Below are positions 29,301 through 36,263 of a stretch of 64,000 nt of DNA, in pieces. Each line of letters begins with the position of its first letter. Position 1 is the stretch's first letter. A program made the position numbers and the translations under genes. The notes below the pieces were generated by a model, which did no database searches, was not told the DNA's origin, and saw only the letters and a program-made list of their open reading frames with translations. The DNA is from Cyanobacterium stanieri LEGE 03274 (GTDB lineage: Bacteria; Cyanobacteriota; Cyanobacteriia; Cyanobacteriales; Cyanobacteriaceae): assembly GCF_015207825.1 (NCBI RefSeq), contig NZ_JADEWC010000007.1:56124-120123 (forward strand), in the 5' to 3' direction.

Positions 29301-32300
29301 GGATATAGAAACCCAAGCAGATTTGGAAACAATTCCTGCTAATGCTATCTTGGCACAATTTCCCCAAGAGGAGGGTATTAGGTTATTACCCGATGAGGCA
29401 AATTTATCTGGGATTGGTAATTTTGTCGGTAGGTTTACGGGGAATAATTTGTTAACGAATCCTCTCGGAGAAAATAATCTTCGTTTGGGAGGAGATATAG
29501 AGGTAGCTAATTTAATTTTTAATGATATTCAATTTGAGTCTTTTTTGGCTGGTAATTTAAATGTCAATGGTAGTGAGGGAATTATTCTCGATTTACGGGG
29601 TGAGGAGGATGTTATTTATGCAAGGTTGATACCTAATAATATTACCCCTGTTACTTCTGATAATTATATTGCTTTTATTCCTGATCAAGTGCTTATTTCT
29701 CAAGGGGGAGAAGATGGTTTTTTGGTGCAAGGGGAAAGAAGGGGGGAAGAATTTACGGCTACGGTTAATAATTTCAATCTGGCTAGTTTAAGGATTAGCC
29801 CTGTGGCAAATTTTGGTATAGTGGGTAATCTACAGGGTAGGGTAGAACAACAGACAACGGTTAATCTGAGGGATTTTAGTAGTAGGGGAAATATTCGTTT
29901 AAAGGAAATTGGTATTGGTAATATTATCGCCAATGAAATTAATGCGGATTTTGTGTTTAGGGATGATGTGGCGCAGTTGCGAGAGGCTTCTTTGCGTTTT
30001 GGGGATAGTGTTTATGCTTTGCAGGGCAGTTTTAATTTGGCGACTCAGGATATTGAGGGTAGGTTAAATGTGGATGGTGATGTGAGGGATATTTTTACTA
30101 CTCTACAGATTAGCGATGTGGAAACTTTGACTTCGATTTTACAACAGATTCAAACTCAAGATGTTTTTGCGTCGGCGGATAGCATTCCCCCTCAGTCGGT
30201 GGGTGATGGGGATGACACTATTGGTAATCAGGTTAATTTGTTGGCGAATATTGATAGGCAAATTAAGGAGGTTGCAAGACAAATTCAAGAGGGGGGTATT
30301 CCTTCTAATTTGGATGTGATGGGGGTTTATCGGGGGGAAGTTGTTATCGGTGGGAATTTACGTAATCCCATTGTAAATGTGGATTTTGAGGGGCGTAATT
30401 GGCAATGGTTACCCCAACCGGCTTATCCTGATGTGGTGGATGGTTTGGGTTTGGTTATCCAACAGAGTCAGCCTGTGATTATTCCTCAGATAACTTTAGG
30501 GGCGGAGTTTCGGGATAATAATTTGGAAATACAACCTTTTGTGTTGGGGATTAATGATAGTGAGGTGGCTTTTGCGGGTAATTTGTCGTGGAATAGGCAG
30601 GAGGGAGATTTTAGGGTTTCTAATTTATCTTTAGATACTTTCAGCGCCTTTATTCCTGATTCTGATTTTGGAGGAATTTTGGATATGGAGGGAAGTTTAT
30701 CTGGTAATTTGTTAAATCCTGTGATTGAAGGTAATGTGGTGGTGAGGGATAGTAGTTTCGATGGGGCAATTTTAGCCCAAGAAGTAAGGGGTGATTTTGT
30801 TTATGAGGATTATTTGTTTAATTTTGCTTCTACCGCCCCTGAGGAGATACAGATAACTTCTACTTTACCTTATCATCCTTTGTTGGCTACTCCTTTTCCT
30901 GCTACTTTGAATGTGTCTCTTTCTCGGGAGGCTTTGGAGGTGTTGGGAATTTTAACCCAAGGGCAATTGGCTTTGACTGGAGGAGATGCTAATGCGCAAT
31001 TTGATGTGGAAATTGCTTCTCTGAATCGTTTTATTGAAAATCCTGATTTAAATCAGGTGCAGGTTAGGGGTAAGGTTAATTTGGATAATGCGCAGTTAGA
31101 GTCTTCTAGTATTGAAGATTCTGTGATTGTGTCTGGGGAAGTAGATATTGATGGCAGGGCGATCGCCCTTAACCAAGTACAAGCTAAAATAAAGGATACT
31201 GAAATTAATCTAGGGGGCAGTTTACCTCTCACCACTGCCCAACCTGACAATGAAAACCCCCTCACCATTTCCATTCCTAATCAAACCCTTGATTTAACCA
31301 ATCTCTACCGAGGGGGAGTTAACGCCGAAATTCGCATCGATGGCACGGTTTTAAACCCCGTTGTCGGCGGATTTTTCCACCTTGCTAGGGGTAGAGTCAG
31401 CATTCCTAACCTCAATAATAACGGGCAACCCCTCACCCCCGAAGAAATAAACATCGCCAGTCAATGGCTAGGGGAAAACGGCCCCATTTCTGAAAGCATT
31501 TTTCAACCGCAAATCAATAATTTTGAAGTTAATTTAAAGGATTTAGATATTTCCCAATTTGGGGTTTATCGCTTCTTATTTGACGGTGATTTAGTAGTTA
31601 ACGGTCGGGGTCTAAATCCCGATAACATTACCGCCCAAGGTCAATTAAACCTCCGTAGAGGACGCATTAACATAGGGGGATCATCAGGGTCTGGAATTGT
31701 CACCAACACCATCGGCGAACAAAATACCTTCTATCTCTCCCGCACCAACGAAAATCGAGTAACTTTCCGACCAAATCAAAGTATCTTAAATCCAGAAGTT
31801 GATATATTAGTAGAAGGAGACGTAGTAGATTATTCCCGTCAACTCAGTACCACGAGAAATAACGAAATTTTAGATCCCATCGTCAGGGGAGGTAGAGGAG
31901 AAACCGTCAGGGTAGAATTAGCCATTAGGGGTAATCTACAATCCCTCACCCCCTTAATTACAGGGCAAACCGCTAACAACTCCTGTAATGTTACCCCATC
32001 AGATAACGTCATTGTTAATCAACCAGAAGAAGGATGGAATCAAGAAAAATTAGACTCCGTGGCAAGATGTACCACCATAGCCAGTAGATTTAACCCCGAT
32101 AATACTAATTTAGAAATTCTCAATTCTCCCCTAGTGAGGTTAACCAGTATTCCAGGGCGTGGACAAGGGGAATTAGTAAATCTCATCGTCGGGGGGCAAT
32201 TTTTAGGGTTACTCAATCAACTAGAAGGCTCAGGGGATATTGATTTAATTGAGAGCGGATTATTACAATTTGTAGTAGTACCCCTCCTAAATGATGTAAC

Positions 32301-32472
32301 TTTTGGTATAAACGAAAGAGTTAGCACCTGGGGAAGTCCTTTGGGTATGAGTGATTTAAGGGTATTTCCCCTCGTAGAAGGGGTTTATCCTCTACAAAAT
32401 CGCTCTAACATCTCCGTATCCTACGACTATATTTTCAATGAATTTCGGATACGTTATCAGAGAAGATTTTAA
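26359..32472 (+). CDS. tamB: TamB-like translocation/assembly module protein (DUF490)
   Basis: At 2037 residues this is a very large envelope protein. It has one N-terminal transmembrane helix (about 32-56, TIIIVVVGGGAIASGAYLGAKY) and a long beta-rich repetitive body of AsmA/TamB type. The C-terminal DUF490 region (about 1700-2037) includes LARGRVSIPN, QGQLNLRRGRINIGG, VDILVEGDVVDYSRQL and a terminal beta segment ending YDYIFNEFRIRYQRRF. The family bridges the periplasm to help outer-membrane biogenesis or lipid transport; chloroplast TIC236 is a relative. The GTG at 26359 is one start; ATG at 26368 gives MTNPQSPQ and is preferred. No Omp85/TamA gene is adjacent. Confidence 0.92.
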   Translation: MRQMTNPQSPQPEENSNTLFHKLKRVITSPRTIIIVVVGGGAIASGAYLGAKYIITEVIPATIEDELKKALEREVNIGEITSFGFSHLTINDVTLPPTSEDNSFVEIKNINAQFNPLNILFQNQLPLDITIEEITALGQLDTLITPTEEEESEIPETIDLPELPITADINLDIEKATLAITPNATTQAIDTENQINLNLLYNNDTNPLRYNIQSKIDNSSINLRGETILATTQSNNNIKINYLDLTKLNDIVSSALPLNINQGNIDINLEINIPSFTNLRETQAYGSIALNQLEGDYIFSGENNQQTIIQPLRSEAYIKVDGQTIDFLEANANFGNLAGNLTGNIDLNQGYNIQGNLNPINVNDALASLAVISPVTLNGILQGDLAITGEIDNPQINTNLAIENTIVDQMDLGQTVLSLDSNLDAITLNRLEINPTAGGEVFLSGLINTNLREKITNQETININDFPLQINLDADLPTQELINVYNLLPPEITVSRLQATGNIIGNIGNPSALVNFNLPDNNNQELGNITGRGELAYDNNQLRVNNTQLIVNDGTINVNGLADLETSNWNADLVINSLTLTPFVRQYCLTMGNCPENINTATLISANQGNIQARGNFNNLDLDNIDAISNLQLNVDRGSIEVDSRLENGVILANADAREINLNNLITDFAVDTNIITSNLQLESSIQELITLGQRNLTTLNLNLSSEVLVNGGLVNVSGGVNPQNTAFLATASGINLNNLNPVSPITVETSRVNLSLLTTELINNQTNFTSLENIIASLPSLTVNADNSLLGGGGVVNSQTNISNGLVRVNANAQNINAQQLIADFPLDVNQVNSQINVNVSLQEVVATAINYLDTQTLSPLNSLVLNANSNFNLAQGGGVAVTNISNNQWGINLNTEDINIDNLAQQLALNLDNQLLANSPLNSQVNLRGSLAPIFSNNPSAVVEVTQALVNVGETNLNARGRFDVINLVSNLDITNVVLDIETQADLETIPANAILAQFPQEEGIRLLPDEANLSGIGNFVGRFTGNNLLTNPLGENNLRLGGDIEVANLIFNDIQFESFLAGNLNVNGSEGIILDLRGEEDVIYARLIPNNITPVTSDNYIAFIPDQVLISQGGEDGFLVQGERRGEEFTATVNNFNLASLRISPVANFGIVGNLQGRVEQQTTVNLRDFSSRGNIRLKEIGIGNIIANEINADFVFRDDVAQLREASLRFGDSVYALQGSFNLATQDIEGRLNVDGDVRDIFTTLQISDVETLTSILQQIQTQDVFASADSIPPQSVGDGDDTIGNQVNLLANIDRQIKEVARQIQEGGIPSNLDVMGVYRGEVVIGGNLRNPIVNVDFEGRNWQWLPQPAYPDVVDGLGLVIQQSQPVIIPQITLGAEFRDNNLEIQPFVLGINDSEVAFAGNLSWNRQEGDFRVSNLSLDTFSAFIPDSDFGGILDMEGSLSGNLLNPVIEGNVVVRDSSFDGAILAQEVRGDFVYEDYLFNFASTAPEEIQITSTLPYHPLLATPFPATLNVSLSREALEVLGILTQGQLALTGGDANAQFDVEIASLNRFIENPDLNQVQVRGKVNLDNAQLESSSIEDSVIVSGEVDIDGRAIALNQVQAKIKDTEINLGGSLPLTTAQPDNENPLTISIPNQTLDLTNLYRGGVNAEIRIDGTVLNPVVGGFFHLARGRVSIPNLNNNGQPLTPEEINIASQWLGENGPISESIFQPQINNFEVNLKDLDISQFGVYRFLFDGDLVVNGRGLNPDNITAQGQLNLRRGRINIGGSSGSGIVTNTIGEQNTFYLSRTNENRVTFRPNQSILNPEVDILVEGDVVDYSRQLSTTRNNEILDPIVRGGRGETVRVELAIRGNLQSLTPLITGQTANNSCNVTPSDNVIVNQPEEGWNQEKLDSVARCTTIASRFNPDNTNLEILNSPLVRLTSIPGRGQGELVNLIVGGQFLGLLNQLEGSGDIDLIESGLLQFVVVPLLNDVTFGINERVSTWGSPLGMSDLRVFPLVEGVYPLQNRSNISVSYDYIFNEFRIRYQRRF

Positions 32473-32511
32473 CATCTTGCTAACTGCTGTTAACAGATTA
32501 TAGACACAACC

Positions 32512-33999
32512 ATGAATAAATATATTTTAGCCATAGACCAAGGAACAACAAGCACTAGGGCAATTTTATTTCAAAAAAACGGTCATGTGTTGGCCACCGC
32601 CCAAGAAGAATTTAGTCAATATTATCCTAACCCGGGGGAGGTAGAACATGATCCCCAAGAAATTTGGCAATCAGTTTTGTCAGTGGTTGAGGGGGTTTGT
32701 GATAAAGCCAATGTGGAAAAAAAACAGATAGAAGCCCTTGGGGTAACTAATCAACGGGAAACCACGGTAGTTTGGAACAAGGAAACGGGAAAACCCATTT
32801 ATAATGCCATTGTGTGGCAAGATAGACGCACTTCCGCCACCATTGATGATTTGAAGGGCAGGGAGTTACAAAAAGAGGTAAAAAGTAGATCTGGACTTTT
32901 GCTCGATGCCTATTTTTCGGGTAGTAAAGTAGAGTGGATTTTGGACAATGTCCAAGGGGCAAGAAAACTTGCTAAGGCAGGAAAACTGGCTTTTGGTACT
33001 ATTGACAGTTGGTTAATTTGGAATTTGACTGGGGGAAAAACCCATATTACTGATGTGGGTAATGCTTCTCGCACTCTTTTACTCAATGTTAACAAGGTAC
33101 AATGGGACGTGCTTTTGTGTGAATTGTTTGATGTACCCATGAATATGCTACCCACATTGTGCGATTCTAGTGGTGTTGTAGCTTACACTGATCCTAGCAT
33201 CTTTGGGGAAGAAATTGCGATCGCAGGTATCGCAGGGGATCAACAGGCCGCCACCTTTGGCCATACGGGCTTCCATCGGGGCATTGCTAAAAATACCTAT
33301 GGTACAGGATGTTTTTTAATTTCTCCCACGGGAAAAGAGTTAGTACCCTCAGAAAAAAGTCTCTTATCCACCATCTGTTGGGGCTTGAATGGCGAGATAA
33401 CCTACGGTCTGGAGGGGAGTATCTTGGCGGCAGGATCGGCAATTACATGGCTCAGGGATGGCTTAGGGTTAATTAAATCAGCTTCGGAAATTACCGAGTT
33501 AGCGGAGTCTGTAGCCGATACGGGGGATGTGTTTTTTGTCCCTGCTTTGGCTGGGTTAGGCTCTCCCTATTGGGATCAATATGCCAGAGGTACTATTGTA
33601 GGCATCAGTCGTGCGACAACAAAAGCTCACATCGCAAGGGCTACTTTAGAGGGTATCGCCTTTCAGGTGTATGATGTGGTGCGCAGTTTGGAGAAGGAGT
33701 CTAATACTCCCCTTGAATTATTGAAGGTGGATGGAGGCGCTGCCCGTAGTGATTTCTTGTTACAATTCCAAGCGGATTTGTTGGGAGTGCCTGTGGAGCG
33801 CCCTGCGGGGGTTGAACTTACGGCCCGGGGTGTGGCTTATTTTGCTGGATTGGCGACGGGCTATTGGCAGAATTTAGAGGAGATTCAACGGTTGGAAACC
33901 ACTACGACGGTGTTTAAACCTAAAATATCTTCATCCCAAAGGGATGCTTTAACCAGTCGCTGGGCTGATGCGGTGGAAAGGGCGCACAGTTGGGCGTAG
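32512..33999 (+). CDS. glpK: Glycerol kinase
   Basis: GlpK phosphorylates glycerol to sn-glycerol 3-phosphate. The 495-residue FGGY-family protein has LAIDQGTTSTRAILF at the N-terminus, GVTNQRETTVVWNKETGKP, AIVWQDRRTS, GIAGDQQAATFGH, KNTYGTGCFLI and KVDGGAARSDFLLQFQAD. Length is typical. No glpF or glpD is adjacent. Glycerol 3-phosphate is also the acceptor in glucosylglycerol synthesis, whose phosphatase stpA lies 8 kb away; a shared role in osmolyte supply is inference. It is 40 bp after tamB. Confidence 0.96.
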   Translation: MNKYILAIDQGTTSTRAILFQKNGHVLATAQEEFSQYYPNPGEVEHDPQEIWQSVLSVVEGVCDKANVEKKQIEALGVTNQRETTVVWNKETGKPIYNAIVWQDRRTSATIDDLKGRELQKEVKSRSGLLLDAYFSGSKVEWILDNVQGARKLAKAGKLAFGTIDSWLIWNLTGGKTHITDVGNASRTLLLNVNKVQWDVLLCELFDVPMNMLPTLCDSSGVVAYTDPSIFGEEIAIAGIAGDQQAATFGHTGFHRGIAKNTYGTGCFLISPTGKELVPSEKSLLSTICWGLNGEITYGLEGSILAAGSAITWLRDGLGLIKSASEITELAESVADTGDVFFVPALAGLGSPYWDQYARGTIVGISRATTKAHIARATLEGIAFQVYDVVRSLEKESNTPLELLKVDGGAARSDFLLQFQADLLGVPVERPAGVELTARGVAYFAGLATGYWQNLEEIQRLETTTTVFKPKISSSQRDALTSRWADAVERAHSWA

Positions 34000-34014
34000 T
34001 AATGGACAATTATT

Positions 34015-34339
34015 TAACCTCAGTTCGGGATTTGTCGGTATGGTAGGGGACGTACCATGGTACGTCCGTACAGGTTGCAGGAGATGAGGAGTACGGGGGA
34101 TGGGGAGTAAGGGTAAAATAGTTCAATTACTCATTGTCAATTGTCAATTATTCACGCCTTTACAATACTATAAATTTTGGCATTGCTGATTTTGAGTATG
34201 AAACATTATTGAATTACACAAAAAACTAAGACTTCTAAATATTATAACTGTTCCCTATTCCCCGTTCCCTGTTCCCTTCCTCAACAAGAAATCATACCTT
34301 AATTCACCAACGCCTAAATTTTATCCCGAACTCAGGTTA
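34015..34339. repeat. TCGGGAT-ended mobile-element-like repeat containing a nested MITE
   Basis: The element between convergent glpK and lpxC has 17-bp inverted ends, TAACCTCAGTTCGGGAT (34015-34031) and ATCCCGAACTCAGGTTA (34323-34339), matching at 16 of 17 positions. Inside are a palindromic CGTACCATGGTACG and GTCCGTACAGG block shared with 970-1045. A whole GGCATTGCTG-type MITE with target duplication is inserted at 34179. Without the insert the element is about 180 bp. Its right end overlaps the last codons of lpxC. No frame is present. Confidence 0.78.
34171..34322 (+). mobile_element. MITE with perfect 8-bp target duplication
   Basis: This 136-bp element (34179-34314) begins GGCATTGCTGATTTTGAG and ends with the near-complement, CATACCTTAATTCACCAACG-CC. 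It is bounded on both sides by TAAATTTT (34171-34178 and 34315-34322), a perfect 8-bp duplication. There is no coding frame, so it must be mobilised in trans. An 8-bp duplication is known for several IS families, including IS1, IS6, ISL3 and IS66; the parent is not in the window. It is the youngest-looking copy of its family here. Confidence 0.85.
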
Positions 34340-35138
34340 GATAAATTTTTTTGATTTGTTGGGCTAGTTGGGTGTGTAGTCGATGACTGGCTTTGTAGGC
34401 TAGATAATGGGCGGTGGGAATAGTACCAAGAAGGCTTAAATCACCGATTAAATCAAGGATTTTATGGCGCACTGGTTCATTTTCAAACCGTAGGGGGGGG
34501 TTTACCCAACCATCTTGACTACACACAAGGGCGTTACTGAGGTTGCCTCCAAGGATTAATCCTTGGTTTTGTAAGTGTTCGATTTGTTCGGCAAAGCCAA
34601 AGGTACGGGCAGGGGCGATCGCACTTTGGAAGGTTTCCCGTTCAGGATACCATGTAAACCATTGATTTTGGATAGCTTGGTAGGGAAAATCTATACCGTA
34701 GGTAAAAACCATTTTTTCTGAGGGTAAGGCAGCCACAAAAGCATCTTTATGTCTTACCCAAATTGGTTCGTTAATTTTATATGAACTCTCACTAAAATTA
34801 TAGTCAGGGTGGTAAAGGCGATCGCACCATAATTTTGACGAACCATCTAACAAAGGCACTTCTGCCCCATCAATTTCCATACGCACATCATCAACACCAC
34901 AGGCACACAAACTAGACAATAAATGCTCCACCGTACGTACCTTCGCTTCTCCCTGTGCCAACTCCGTAGATAATAAAGTAGTATCCAAAGAATCAATGGT
35001 TGCAGGAATACAAGGGCTATGGGGTAAATCTACCCTGACGAAATATCTACCCTTGCCCCTTTCTTCAGGAAATAACTTTACCGTACTAACCTTGCCAGAA
35101 TGAAGCCCAACTCCCGACAGTTGAAAAGATTTAAACAT
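34332..35138 (-). CDS. lpxC: UDP-3-O-acyl-N-acetylglucosamine deacetylase LpxC
   Basis: LpxC performs the committed step of lipid A synthesis in the cytoplasm using a catalytic zinc. Motifs include [43 protein letters not shown] with one zinc His, [11 protein letters not shown], and [18 protein letters not shown] with the second His/Asp cluster. I place the start at the ATG at 35136-35138 ([11 protein letters not shown]). The frame runs open 90 bp further upstream, but that extension is made of tandem heptamers near a tRNA and has no family resemblance. The product is 268 residues. The last two codons and the TGA stop lie inside the inverted end of a repeat element. Confidence 0.93.
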   Translation of the reverse strand: MFKSFQLSGVGLHSGKVSTVKLFPEERGKGRYFVRVDLPHSPCIPATIDSLDTTLLSTELAQGEAKVRTVEHLLSSLCACGVDDVRMEIDGAEVPLLDGSSKLWCDRLYHPDYNFSESSYKINEPIWVRHKDAFVAALPSEKMVFTYGIDFPYQAIQNQWFTWYPERETFQSAIAPARTFGFAEQIEHLQNQGLILGGNLSNALVCSQDGWVNPPLRFENEPVRHKILDLIGDLSLLGTIPTAHYLAYKASHRLHTQLAQQIKKIYLT

Positions 35139-35212
35139 AAAAAAATAATTGAGAATTGATAATGGATAATTGAATTTTGAGAGAAACCATTGCCTATTCC
35201 CTGACAATGTTA

Positions 35213-35247
35213 ATTGTCCATTGTACATTGCCCATTGTCAATTATTC
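35213..35247. repeat. Tandem heptamer repeat (ATTGYCC-like)x5
   Basis: ATTGTCC, ATTGTAC, ATTGCCC, ATTGTCA and ATTATTC follow one another directly, between the lpxC start and the 3' end of tRNA-Thr. The array can be mistaken for an N-terminal extension of lpxC. Confidence 0.75.
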
Positions 35248-35249
35248 CA

Positions 35250-35322
35250 AGCTACCTATGGGACTCGAACCCACAACCTAATCATTACGAATGATTCGCT
35301 CTACCAATTGAGCCAAGGTAGC
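35250..35322 (-). tRNA. trnT: tRNA-Thr (anticodon CGU)
   Basis: The minus strand folds as a 73-nt cloverleaf. The acceptor stem GCTACCT pairs with AGGTAGC, and the D arm is GCTC-AATTGGTA-GAGC. The anticodon stem AATCA/TGATT encloses TTCGTAA with anticodon CGT, reading ACG (Thr). The T arm is GTGGG-TTCGAGT-CCCAT. The discriminator is T and CCA is not encoded. It sits alone between lpxC and the DUF4079 gene, transcribed in the lpxC direction. Confidence 0.95.
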
Positions 35323-35706
35323 ACAAAAAAACACCAAAAACAATTATAACAAAAACTCCCATCATAAGTCATTATTAAATATCTGATGTTACGCAAAAAA
35401 AAATAATTAGTTCTTGGTTTGAGGTGTTAGGTATCAGGTATCGGGTATCAGGTTCAAAAATTTAGAACAACTTTAGATTAATTAATGGTCTTATTTTCAC
35501 TCCCTCAATAACCTAATAAAAACTTTTCATATTTTTAACCTGCACCTGCTAAAAAAATTACGTCACATCAATTAAATATTGAAAAATAAATAATGAGTAA
35601 TCAATTATTTTACCTCTTACCCATTGCCCATTGCCCCTTACCCATTGCCCATATTTACGGTTATACTTCATATTAGATTAAGAACTATGAAGAACTACTA
35701 AAAAAT
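35323..35706. repeat. Intergenic gap with short tandem repeats
   Basis: No gene is visible between tRNA-Thr and the DUF4079 gene. It contains a tandem TATCAGG/TATCGGG-type stretch (about 35429-35456) and ATTGCCC heptamers (about 35622-35651). Promoters of both flanking genes must lie here; I cannot place them. Confidence 0.55.
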
Positions 35707-36189
35707 ATGAAGGAAACAATTAGAGAAATCTTACAACCCGCAGCGGATCTTTTTTCTGGTTTCAATACTCCTGAAATCGTTGTACACTGGGGACATCCCT
35801 TTTTTATGGGTATTGTCATTTTCTTTATGGGTAGTGCCGTAGCGGTGACAGGGTGGCGTAGTCGTCTATTGACTACCGAAGGAGAGGTCGCAGAAAATAA
35901 AATGAATCATCGTAAAATAGCCCCTTTAATGACATTATTCGTCACCATGGGTTATAGTGGTGGTTTATTATCCTTAGTGATGCAAGGAGAGCCTATTTTA
36001 TCTAGCCCTCACTTTTGGACAGGTTCGTTAGTTATTGGTTTATTAGGATTGAATGGCTTAATCTCTATCACTGGCTTTGGTGGAAATAAAGATAGTTTAC
36101 GCACTGCCCATGCTTATCTTGGTAGCATTGCCGTAACTGTAATGGTTATCCATGCCATTTTAGGATTAAAACTAGGACTTTCCATTTAA
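35707..36189 (+). CDS. DUF4079-type membrane protein
   Basis: The 160-residue protein has four hydrophobic helices (about 28-48, 75-95, 103-125 and 138-158). The conserved-looking features are VVHWGHPFFMGIVIFFMGSA, HRKIAPLMTLFVTMGYSGG, HFWTGSLVIGLLGLNGL and TAHAYLGSIAVTVMVIHAILG, matching the cyanobacterial and plastid DUF4079 pattern with several histidines in helices. The spaced membrane histidines could bind haem, as in cytochrome-b561-like folds; that is inference. It lies 74 bp before the CLC gene on the same strand. Confidence 0.82.
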   Translation: MKETIREILQPAADLFSGFNTPEIVVHWGHPFFMGIVIFFMGSAVAVTGWRSRLLTTEGEVAENKMNHRKIAPLMTLFVTMGYSGGLLSLVMQGEPILSSPHFWTGSLVIGLLGLNGLISITGFGGNKDSLRTAHAYLGSIAVTVMVIHAILGLKLGLSI

Positions 36190-36263
36190 TCTTAAACCTA
36201 TCCATAAATAAAATACCCTCCCATTTCTCCCTTTAAGCAACTTAAAATTAAATTACTCTTGCT

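Noticed and set aside
35139..35228. Upstream extension of lpxC
   Set aside because: The extra 30 codons are heptamer repeats near the tRNA and have no LpxC resemblance; the family start fits the ATG at 35138.
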